Source: an uncultured Bacteroidota bacterium
Lineage (GTDB): Bacteria; Bacteroidota; Bacteroidia; 2-12-FULL-35-15
Length of the DNA: 6,293 nt
Direction of reading: 5' to 3'
NCBI GenBank assembly: GCA_903833025.1
Contig: CAILDT010000941.1
Location: forward strand, 1 to 6,293
The position numbers were made by a program, and so were the translations under genes. The notes under the pieces were generated by a model, which was given only the letters and a program-made list of their open reading frames with translations, was not told the DNA's origin and ran no database searches. Below, piece after piece: positions 1-6,114 of the stretch (position 1 is the first letter of the stretch; each line of letters starts with the position of its first letter).

Positions 1-53
1 AAACTTCACAGGATTTAAGGAAGATAAGTGATTATGAGTTGGTGCAATTGTAA
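1..53 (+). CDS. 3' end of an upstream gene (partial, unidentified)
   Basis: The frame starting at base 3 is open to a TAA at 51-53 and reads TSQDLRKISDYELVQL, which looks like an ordinary charged, helical protein C-terminus. The other two plus frames stop earlier, at bases 16-18 and 29-31. The stop lies 18 bases before the ATG of the next gene on the same strand, so the two are probably cotranscribed. Only 16 codons are visible, too few for a family assignment, and a chance open stretch of this length is possible. The coding call rests on residue composition and on the operon-like spacing. Confidence 0.4.
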   Translation, partial: TSQDLRKISDYELVQL

Positions 54-71
54 CTATATTTTAAAAGATAT

Positions 72-1643
72 ATGAGAAACGCTACTCTTATGTTTATTGC
101 TTGCCTAATTAGTGTGCTGTTACAAGCGCAACTGGTAGTAGAAATTAAGCAAGGACCAAAACTAAAAGCACCACAAGGATTAGTTATTTCTAAATTGATA
201 GGGCAGGACGAAACAGGCTTTTACATCCGAAGAGGCGACAAACCGTGGGAATGTTATATTGATAGGTTTGATAAAAAAACATTGAAGCCCAGGAAATCTA
301 CACAAGTAAAATTACTACAACCATTAGAATTGTTTAACGAAACAGCCAACGAAATAAACATTGAACTACTAAACGGAGAAATAATATTTGTGTATGATTT
401 GTTTGATAAAGAAGGTTCAAAGAAAGTACTCTACTTCCAAAAGATGGATAGAAGCGGTGGTTTGTCAGGGTTTAGAAATGAGCTGTTTACAATGCCTTGC
501 AAATCTCCCAATGCTTTAAGCCGAACTAATATTAGTTGCCGATTTACGCCCGACAAAACCAAGTTTGTAATTAAAATAAGTGGAGATAAAGAGTTGCTCC
601 GTGACCAATTACTTACTTGTTATGATACTGAAAAGCAAAAAAGAGTTTTTACAAAACTATTGCCCACCACGTATATGGGGCAGGAGGTGTCGCGTATTTT
701 TTTGGATAGAGTGGAGAACAATGGCGATGTGAACATTCACTTTTTTACAGGTTCGCCACGTGCTAAAAGTCAGAAAGTATATTATTCGGAGATAAAAGAA
801 AGCTCTTATATATATGAGCAGATAAATGATGATGGTGCTTTTAAGGACGACAGCAAATTGCTGTTTTCGGGTGCTGAATTAAAATCAAAAGAGAAACTTA
901 TTAGTGCAGGTTTATACACCGAAAAGATAAATAAACCTTACAACAAAAAACATCCACCCGAATTTAAAGTAGGTGTATATATTGGTATGAAGGATATGAC
1001 AACGGGCAAACTAACTACCGAAAATTATACGTTGCTTGCCGATGATGTGTATAAAAAATTAACTTATAAAATAAAAGACGGGGAAGAGCCAAAAACAACA
1101 CCGGGCGAAAAACAACTGGTGGCGAAACTAGTGTTGAAGATGAATGATTTTTATTACTTAATAGCGGAGCATCAATACGAAGTGCGTGCCGACCGCACTG
1201 GCAATGATTTGGAACAGTACAACAAAAAAGTGGAGATAAACAGAGAGTTGATTGTTACCCAATTCGATTTAACGGGGACTTATAAGTGGATGAAAATAAT
1301 ACCGAAATACACCAACAATGCCGGAGAATATGATGTGATGAAAAAGGATGGGAAACTGTATTTCTTTTATGTGGAAAGTCCTAAAAATAGCGCGTTCGAT
1401 ATTATTAATTATCCCACTATAGACGATTACCAAGTAACCAATTCATCAGGCAGTAACATTGTTTGTACTAGTATAGATGAAGCAGGAACAGTTACCAAGC
1501 AGGTGGTGGGACAAAACAAACCGCGACAACTATACTATACACCTCGCAACTTAAATGTGTTTCAAGACGAAGAAAAAACAACCCTCATTATTTCTTTTCA
1601 GAACGGAAGCAGAGGAAGATTTGGGACCATACAGGTTCATTAA
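72..1643 (+). CDS. exported protein of unknown function, possibly beta-propeller-like
   Basis: This is a 523-residue protein that I do not recognise as a named family. Residues 1-19 form a signal peptide: a short positive start (MR), a hydrophobic core at about 6-17, and probable cleavage after A19 (LLQA|Q). Cys11 lies too early in the core to be a convincing lipobox. The mature part has no further membrane helix. It alternates short beta-strand-like stretches with polar turns (for example GFYIRR near 50, IIFVYDLFD near 103, KVGVYIGMKDM near 300, KLYFFYVESP near 430). Several of these pair a hydrophobic strand with a following 'x-D-x-x-T/G' turn, as in the unnamed blade-like secreted proteins common in Bacteroidota. 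The propeller fold is an inference, and no catalytic motif is visible. The ATG at 72 is the first start that includes the signal peptide, and no Shine-Dalgarno precedes it. It is probably the last gene of its transcript. Existence of the gene is near certain; function is unknown. Confidence 0.9.
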   Translation: MRNATLMFIACLISVLLQAQLVVEIKQGPKLKAPQGLVISKLIGQDETGFYIRRGDKPWECYIDRFDKKTLKPRKSTQVKLLQPLELFNETANEINIELLNGEIIFVYDLFDKEGSKKVLYFQKMDRSGGLSGFRNELFTMPCKSPNALSRTNISCRFTPDKTKFVIKISGDKELLRDQLLTCYDTEKQKRVFTKLLPTTYMGQEVSRIFLDRVENNGDVNIHFFTGSPRAKSQKVYYSEIKESSYIYEQINDDGAFKDDSKLLFSGAELKSKEKLISAGLYTEKINKPYNKKHPPEFKVGVYIGMKDMTTGKLTTENYTLLADDVYKKLTYKIKDGEEPKTTPGEKQLVAKLVLKMNDFYYLIAEHQYEVRADRTGNDLEQYNKKVEINRELIVTQFDLTGTYKWMKIIPKYTNNAGEYDVMKKDGKLYFFYVESPKNSAFDIINYPTIDDYQVTNSSGSNIVCTSIDEAGTVTKQVVGQNKPRQLYYTPRNLNVFQDEEKTTLIISFQNGSRGRFGTIQVH

Positions 1644-1788
1644 GCAATATTTCCTTCTCATCTTCACAAGACTAACGTCTTCCTCATCAATAAAATTCAA
1701 TATCAATGTTCGATCGGTAACCAGTCTATAAAATTGTATTGGCTTGTTTCGTCGGTTTCAGCTGTAAATAGTGAGAGGTGGAAGCAAA

Positions 1789-1922
1789 AAAGCGTGAAAT
1801 GTGTCTTCGGACTTTAGCTGCTAGGGCAAGCAAGAGAGTTTGCCGCCACACAAAGTTACGTGTAACACATTTCACGAGAGTTTGTCGTCACAGCTAAAGT
1901 CCGAAGACACATTTCTCGTTTT
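1789..1922. repeat. intergenic inverted repeat, 24-bp perfect arms
   Basis: Bases 1797-1820 are the exact reverse complement of bases 1891-1914 (24 of 24). The pairing continues outward: G1796 with C1915, a mismatch at 1795/1916, then 1794-1789 with 1917-1922 including one G-T wobble. The stem is thus about 32 pairs with one mismatch, enclosing a 70-base loop. The loop holds smaller hairpins: GGCAA 1825-1829 with TTGCC 1840-1844, and GTTAC 1855-1859 with GTAAC 1862-1866. There is no transposase and no clear target-site duplication. The element lies between two genes of the same strand and could be a mobile palindromic repeat (MITE or REP-like), a structured RNA processing site, or a transcription barrier. 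The symmetry is directly visible; the role is not. Confidence 0.9.
1834..1917 (+). repeat. tandem pair of diverged 42-base units
   Basis: Two adjacent units of equal length, 1834-1875 and 1876-1917, share both ends but not the middle. The first 17 bases (GAGAGTTTGYCGYCACA) match at 15 of 17, both differences being C versus T. Near the 3' end the units share ACACATTTC. The centres differ, and 27 of 42 positions match without gaps. The central part of the second unit, not the first, matches the inverted left arm at 1797-1820. The region therefore holds two plus-strand copies and one partial minus-strand copy of a related sequence. I read this as a small repeat family that has duplicated and inverted in place. 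Confidence 0.7.
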
Positions 1923-2109
1923 AAAGGACTAACACATACAAAAAAAGAATATACATAGTAACATATAAATAAATTATAAATCAATTAAATACAATTAAAC
2001 AATGTCAATAATAATAAGATGATAAAAAAAATTAGCAGTTACTTATTTTGTTAAGGTTTTGTATGACGACGGCGTTACCTTTCGTCCTTTAGTATATCCC
2101 TTTTTTGGC

Positions 2110-2151
2110 ACCTCTACCTTTAAAGCTAGGGGTAGGGGTATTTAAAACCCC
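2110..2151 (+). promoter_or_regulatory. candidate leader with two mutually exclusive hairpins
   Basis: Bases 2110-2118 (ACCTCTACC) pair with 2131-2139 (GGTAGGGGT) in nine pairs including one wobble, around a 12-base loop. The last five bases of that stem, GGGGT 2135-2139, can instead pair with ACCCC 2147-2151 around a 7-base loop. The two folds cannot coexist. A run of seven T follows at 2167-2173, 15 bases after the second hairpin, too far for a classical intrinsic terminator. The start codon of the sensor gene is at 2212. An attenuator-like switch is possible, but short G/C blocks could also pair by chance. Confidence 0.3.
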
Positions 2152-2211
2152 ACCTGCTATGTCAAGTTTTTTTGTTTTCTTTACATCTTCTTTCTCAAAA
2201 AGAAAACAATA

Positions 2212-5200
2212 ATGAAAAAAACAACTGCGCTACTTTATTTAAAATTACTTCCCGTTGTCGGTTTCATTGCTGCTATAACACTATTCCCTAAAACCGTTTC
2301 GGCACAGCGTAATAATTTTCAAACCTATTCATTGGCAAATGGGTTGCCTCAATCGGTTATTTATTGCATCACTCAAGATAGTCGCGGATATTTATGGCTT
2401 GGGCTGGAGGGCTGCGGACTGTGCAGGTTTGATGGTAACGAATTTAAAGTGTTTGGCAAAAAAGAAGGTTTCACCGGCGAGTTAGTTCGCTCGGTAATGC
2501 AGGATAGCAAAGGCAGAATATGGGCTGGCACTAAGGACGAAGGAGTGATAATGTATGACGGGCATACGTTTAAAAACATTGGTAGCAAAAGCGGTTTGCA
2601 CGGCACCACTGTAATGTCGCTGATGGAAGATAAGGACGGCAATATATGGGCAGGGACGGACAATGGCGGAGTAAATAAAATAAAACAAGTAACCAAAGAT
2701 TCGTTTAACGTGCAGGTGTATGACGAGAAAAAAGGATTGAGCAACAACTCTATTTTCAACATCCATCAGGATAGTCAAGGGCACATCTGGCTGGCTACAT
2801 TTGGCGGTATCAATGTGCTTACGCTGATAAAAGATTCGGTTAAAATAAACCAACTACGTGGAGGTAGAGAAATACCAAGCGAACAAATTACCTCCATTGC
2901 CGAAGACAGTAAAGGCAAGCTATGGTTTGGAACGTACGATGTAGGCGTGTTTACACTATCGCCACCAAAAGAAAAGTTTTCGAACACCGATTTTCAATTA
3001 GATTTAATTTCCCGAAAAGTTACCACCTACAGTGCATCCAACGGATTTAATGCAAAGCAAGTTTGGAATATTTTTCTTTCGTCCGATAACGAACTCTGGT
3101 TTGCCTCCATCGGCGATGGTATTATTCGACAACACAACTTAATACAAACAATAGATTCTCTTCCAAAGAAATTTATTTTTAATCAATATACCGAAAAAGA
3201 AGGATTGCCCGGCAACAACATTATGGCAGTGTTTGAGGATAACTCTGGCAATATGTGGATAGGCACAAGTGGCGATGGGCTATGCAAATTTATGGGTGAT
3301 AAGTTTTCGCACTTCACCGAAAAAGATGGATTGATAAGCAACAAAGTGCAAGGCATTGATGAGGATTCGCTTGGCATACTGTGGCTCGCTACCAGCGGAG
3401 GTGGTTTATTAAGTTTGAAAATGGAAAATGGAAAGCCACTGTTTAAAAGCTTTTCTACTAAGGATGGTATGCTCGGAAACGCTACACAGTCTGTTTCGGC
3501 AGGTAAAGCATTCAACAACCATAACATTTGGGCAGTAGTAAAAGATGAAGGCATTACAAAGTTTAATGGCAAAAAATTTGTCAATTACACCGAGAAAGAT
3601 GAACTGCTGGATAACAATGCCTACTGTGTTTTTGTTGATAAAAAGGGCATTGTATGGGTGGGCTCTAAGGAAGGCATCAGCAGATATGATGGGGTGAGGT
3701 TTAAAACCACCACGCTAGAAGATATGAAAATATCGTCGAAAGATGTGAATGCAATTATACAGGACAATCAGGAAAACCTATGGTTTGCCACCAATGGCGG
3801 CTTGGCAAAGTATGCTGGCAGTGGCGCATTAACAACGTATGATACTGCTGAAGGGTTACAACATCTCGAAATACTTTCGCTAGCCGAAGGTCCGCAGGGC
3901 AACATTTGGATGGGTACTAAAAATGGCGGTATCTATATGCTGGACGTGCATACAAACAATAAAATAAAAATAAAACGCATCGCCAACGATAATAATTTAA
4001 GTTCCAATTCCATCAAATCCCTCATCTTCGAAAACGAATATACCTTAATTGCAGGCACTGATAAAGGGTTTGATAAAATAACGATGAACAACAAATATGG
4101 AGTTGTGGATGTGCGAAACTACAGCGCTTCGGATGGTTTTGTAGGTGTAGAGTGTAACGACAATGCAGCTTATAAGGACAGTAAAGGCAACATCTGGTTT
4201 GGCACCGTTAAAGGGTTAACGATGTACAATCCCGGAGTTGAAAAAGTAAATCAGCGTCCGCCAATTACACATATTACTTCCATAAAATTATTTAATAAAG
4301 AAGTAGTTTGGAACACCAAGGTGGATTCTGTTACGCCGTGGTTCAACCTGCCAGCAGCATTAACATTAAAGTACAACGAGAACCACATCACATTTTATGT
4401 ATCCGCCATCTCGTTAGACAATCCTCAAAAGCTACGTTATCGCTATCAGTTGGAAGGTTGGGAAGAGGAGTTTTGCGCACCCACCGCCGTTACTGAGCGC
4501 GAGTATCCTGTGCTTCCGCCAGGTACATACACGTTTAAAGTTACTTCAGTGGGTGCAAACGGTATTTGGAATACGGAACCTTGCACGTTCACCTTCACCA
4601 TCACTCCGCCTTGGTATCGTACCTATTGGTTTTACGGTGCTGTAGCCGTATTGGCGTTTGTTATCATTTATTTATTTATCAAAGCAAGAGAAAGAAGTTT
4701 GATAAAAGAAAAGAATGTGCTCGAAGAAAAAGTGGTGGAACGTACTGCTGAAGTTACCAAGCAGAAACAAGAACTGGAGCTGCAAAAGGAAATGATTGAG
4801 GAGAAAAACAAAGATATTACCGACAGTATCAACTATGCCGAACGTATCCAACAAGCCATACTTCCACAGCTTGACGACATTCGTTTGGCACTTCCTCAAT
4901 CGTTCATTTTCTTTCAACCACGCGATATTGTGAGTGGCGATTTTTATTGGTATAACGAAGCCGAAGAAAATGGTGAACCCGTTTATCTCCTCGCAGCAGC
5001 CGATTGTACAGGGCACGGTGTGCCGGGTGCGTTTATGAGTATGATTAATTCGTCGTTGTTAAATGAAACGGTGAAGAAAAAAAAAATAATTAAGCCCAGC
5101 GAAATATTAAATGAAGTACGACGAGGAATTATTCAGAGTTTGAAACAAAATACTAAATCGGGCGGACAAAAAGATGGGATGGATATTGGCTTGGTGAGTC

Positions 5201-5589
5201 TTCGTTTTAAGGGCGATAAAATAATTTTGGAATACGCAGGAGCAAACAACTCTATGTATCTCATCCGTCAAGGCAGCCAATCAGTATTAGAGGAAATTGA
5301 CCCTGATAGTATGCCTGTTTCCATCTCCGACCACCTCCGCGACTTTACTAATAACGAAATGGAACTGCAACAAGGCGATTCGTTTTATATTTTTACTGAC
5401 GGTTACGCCGACCAGTTTGGTGGCTCCAAAGGAAAGAAGTTTAAATATCCACCATTTAAAGAGCTATTACTTTCTATTCAGGATTTAGGTATGGATGAGC
5501 AGAAAGAAATTCTGCATTCAACAATAGAAAAGTGGCGAGGCAACTTAGAGCAAGTGGACGATATACTTATTATTGGGGTGCGGTTGTAA
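2212..5589 (+). CDS. membrane sensor: two-component-regulator propeller, Y_Y_Y domain and SpoIIE-type PP2C phosphatase
   Basis: This 1125-residue protein is probably a transmembrane sensor whose output is a serine phosphatase rather than a histidine kinase. Domains in order: a signal peptide at 1-31 (cleavage VSA|Q); fourteen propeller repeats at about 40-670 with the pattern D-S-x-G-x-x-W-x-G/A-T; a Y_Y_Y domain at about 690-797; a membrane helix at 807-823; a coiled coil at about 825-868; the linker helix TDSINYAERIQQAILP (870-885); and a PP2C/SpoIIE domain at about 895-1125. The repeat tryptophans are W62, 104, 146, 193, 238, 296, 349, 391, 440, 482, 524, 566 and 662. Repeat 13 has I613 instead, and repeat 9 is also degenerate. 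Fourteen blades fit two seven-bladed propellers. Metal-binding acids expected for the family are present: D910 (SGDFYW), D931 (ADCTGHG), D991 (DGMD), D1063 (FTDG) and D1116/D1117 (VDD). The active site therefore looks intact. By family analogy it dephosphorylates an anti-anti-sigma (STAS) type protein, but no such partner is encoded nearby. The ATG at 2212 is chosen because it opens the signal peptide; no Shine-Dalgarno is seen. A run of ten A at 5077-5086 is notable. Confidence 0.95.
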   Translation: MKKTTALLYLKLLPVVGFIAAITLFPKTVSAQRNNFQTYSLANGLPQSVIYCITQDSRGYLWLGLEGCGLCRFDGNEFKVFGKKEGFTGELVRSVMQDSKGRIWAGTKDEGVIMYDGHTFKNIGSKSGLHGTTVMSLMEDKDGNIWAGTDNGGVNKIKQVTKDSFNVQVYDEKKGLSNNSIFNIHQDSQGHIWLATFGGINVLTLIKDSVKINQLRGGREIPSEQITSIAEDSKGKLWFGTYDVGVFTLSPPKEKFSNTDFQLDLISRKVTTYSASNGFNAKQVWNIFLSSDNELWFASIGDGIIRQHNLIQTIDSLPKKFIFNQYTEKEGLPGNNIMAVFEDNSGNMWIGTSGDGLCKFMGDKFSHFTEKDGLISNKVQGIDEDSLGILWLATSGGGLLSLKMENGKPLFKSFSTKDGMLGNATQSVSAGKAFNNHNIWAVVKDEGITKFNGKKFVNYTEKDELLDNNAYCVFVDKKGIVWVGSKEGISRYDGVRFKTTTLEDMKISSKDVNAIIQDNQENLWFATNGGLAKYAGSGALTTYDTAEGLQHLEILSLAEGPQGNIWMGTKNGGIYMLDVHTNNKIKIKRIANDNNLSSNSIKSLIFENEYTLIAGTDKGFDKITMNNKYGVVDVRNYSASDGFVGVECNDNAAYKDSKGNIWFGTVKGLTMYNPGVEKVNQRPPITHITSIKLFNKEVVWNTKVDSVTPWFNLPAALTLKYNENHITFYVSAISLDNPQKLRYRYQLEGWEEEFCAPTAVTEREYPVLPPGTYTFKVTSVGANGIWNTEPCTFTFTITPPWYRTYWFYGAVAVLAFVIIYLFIKARERSLIKEKNVLEEKVVERTAEVTKQKQELELQKEMIEEKNKDITDSINYAERIQQAILPQLDDIRLALPQSFIFFQPRDIVSGDFYWYNEAEENGEPVYLLAAADCTGHGVPGAFMSMINSSLLNETVKKKKIIKPSEILNEVRRGIIQSLKQNTKSGGQKDGMDIGLVSLRFKGDKIILEYAGANNSMYLIRQGSQSVLEEIDPDSMPVSISDHLRDFTNNEMELQQGDSFYIFTDGYADQFGGSKGKKFKYPPFKELLLSIQDLGMDEQKEILHSTIEKWRGNLEQVDDILIIGVRL

Positions 5590-5597
5590 GGGTATTA

Positions 5598-5864
5598 TCA
5601 AGGAAAGTATTTATAAATATCTTTCCGGTGCATAAAGCGAAGTAGTGTTATCGTTTCTTTTCCAAGTTTCAATCCTAAACGATAATCTCCAATTCGGACG
5701 CGGTAATAATGTCCTTTAGCATTCATCTTTTTAATATTATTAACTTCCGAAAGAGAGTTTACTGTTTCTAACTCCTCAATAAGTTTATGAAGTTGAGCGG
5801 CGAGTTTTTTATCTTTAATCTTTTCAATATCTTTTTCAAAAGACTTTATCGTTTCTAAAATCAT
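5598..5864 (-). CDS. RelE/ParE-type toxin of a type II toxin-antitoxin pair
   Basis: This 88-residue basic protein has the size and order of elements of the RelE/ParE superfamily. Two N-terminal helices at about 3-34 are followed by a beta-sheet core: YYRVRIGDYRLGLK (53-66), then ITLLRFMHRKDIYKYFP (72-88). The R-x-R-x-G-D-Y-R strand and the closing F-x-H-R-x-x-x-Y segment are hallmarks of the family. Candidate functional residues are R55, R57, R62, R76, H79, R80 and Y84. RelE members cleave ribosome-bound mRNA and ParE members poison gyrase; the sequence alone does not decide which applies here. The ATG overlaps the antitoxin stop by 4 bases (5861-5864), so translation is probably coupled, and there is no separate ribosome-binding site. 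The 3' end converges on the sensor gene with an 8-base gap. Confidence 0.88.
   Translation of the reverse strand: MILETIKSFEKDIEKIKDKKLAAQLHKLIEELETVNSLSEVNNIKKMNAKGHYYRVRIGDYRLGLKLGKETITLLRFMHRKDIYKYFP
5602..5626. terminator. possible shared hairpin between convergent genes
   Basis: GGAAAG (5602-5607) pairs with CTTTCC (5621-5626). The AT-rich inner part extends the stem with one bulged T. It starts 13 bases after the stop of the sensor gene and lies inside the last codons of the convergent toxin gene. The intervening gap is only 8 bases, so a terminator for the sensor transcript must overlap the toxin gene or lie within it. No T-run follows on either strand, so the terminator assignment is weak. 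Confidence 0.25.
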
Positions 5865-6079
5865 TTGCCCGAAGCAACTTTTGACAAATGCGCTTTTACT
5901 TTTGACATACTACCTTTGCCTGATGTTTCCGCCTCTTTCATAAGCTTTGTAAAAGTAATGTCTTCCATTTCATCAGCAGAAATAGTAGCCACTTCTTTAT
6001 GCATCTTCTTTAATAAATCAAGAAAAAACAATGTCTCTGATTTCGACTTTGTGGGGATAACTATATATTCCATATTCAT
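5861..6079 (-). CDS. antitoxin partner of the RelE/ParE-type toxin
   Basis: This 72-residue protein lies directly upstream of the toxin and overlaps it by 4 bases, the standard order for type II modules, and that context carries most of the call. It opens with a short strand (MEYIVIPTKS), followed by a helix at about 14-27 (ETLFFLDLLKKMHK) and a charged helical C-terminal half with many K, E and S residues. The C-terminal half would be the toxin-wrapping part. I see no clear ribbon-helix-helix, AbrB or HTH motif, so it may bind DNA weakly or not at all. It resembles small Bacteroidota antitoxins of unknown-function families found next to RelE-like toxins, but I cannot name the family with confidence. 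Two starts are possible, M1 (6077-6079) and M3 (6071-6073); the region before IVIPTK favours neither. A promoter candidate sits just upstream. Confidence 0.75.
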   Translation of the reverse strand: MNMEYIVIPTKSKSETLFFLDLLKKMHKEVATISADEMEDITFTKLMKEAETSGKGSMSKVKAHLSKVASGK

Positions 6080-6087
6080 ATTTTTTA

Positions 6088-6114
6088 CAAAGATAGTTTA
6101 TTTCTCCACCACAA
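6088..6114 (-). promoter_or_regulatory. candidate Bacteroidota promoter for the toxin-antitoxin pair
   Basis: On the minus strand TATCTTTG (6095 to 6088) matches the -7 consensus TAnnTTTG exactly. TTG lies 16 bases upstream (6114 to 6112), close to the spacing known for this promoter class. The element ends 8 bases before the antitoxin ATG at 6079, which would leave a leader of only a few bases. It overlaps the last codons of the upstream minus-strand gene. The position between two genes and the exact -7 match support it; transcription has not been shown. Confidence 0.55.

Larger units (their letters stand above)
1644..2211. other. 568-base intergenic region
   Basis: This gap separates the exported protein from the sensor phosphatase. 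Bases 1644-1788 show nothing firm. A weak 5-bp hairpin (1668-1672 with 1677-1681) follows the first gene's stop but has no T-run, so it is a poor terminator. Bases 1789-1922 are the inverted and tandem repeat described separately. Bases 1923-2045 are very AT-rich with no gene, compatible with a promoter region. Bases 2046-2211 are the presumed leader of the sensor gene. On the minus strand an open frame of about 22 codons from a GTG (2111 to 2043) encodes a basic peptide, but nothing else supports it as a gene. There is no exact TAnnTTTG element on the plus strand in this gap, so the promoter of the sensor gene is not identified. Confidence 0.7.

Noticed and set aside
55..62. TATATTTT as a promoter for the exported protein
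   Set aside because: The last base of the consensus is wrong, no TTG lies at a suitable distance, and the upstream open frame suggests cotranscription.
1697..1807. Open minus-strand stretch of about 36 codons ending in ...FIDWLPIEH
   Set aside because: It has no start codon, its length is well within chance, and part of it runs through the inverted repeat.
1851..1858. Minus-strand TAACTTTG inside the repeat as a promoter
   Set aside because: The -7 match is exact, but no TTG is found at the right distance and no minus-strand gene follows.
1801..1920. CRISPR array
   Set aside because: There are only two direct units, which are contiguous with no spacer, diverged, and adjoined by an inverted copy. 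There are no cas genes.
2076..2083. TACCTTTC as a -7 promoter element for the sensor gene
   Set aside because: It matches TAnnTTTG at 7 of 8 positions, but the nearest upstream TTTG elements are spaced 14 or 25 bases away, outside the usual range.
2373..3584. Several minus-strand open frames within the sensor gene
   Set aside because: They overlap the repeated propeller region, are rich in P, S and L as expected from antisense reading, and lack any motif.
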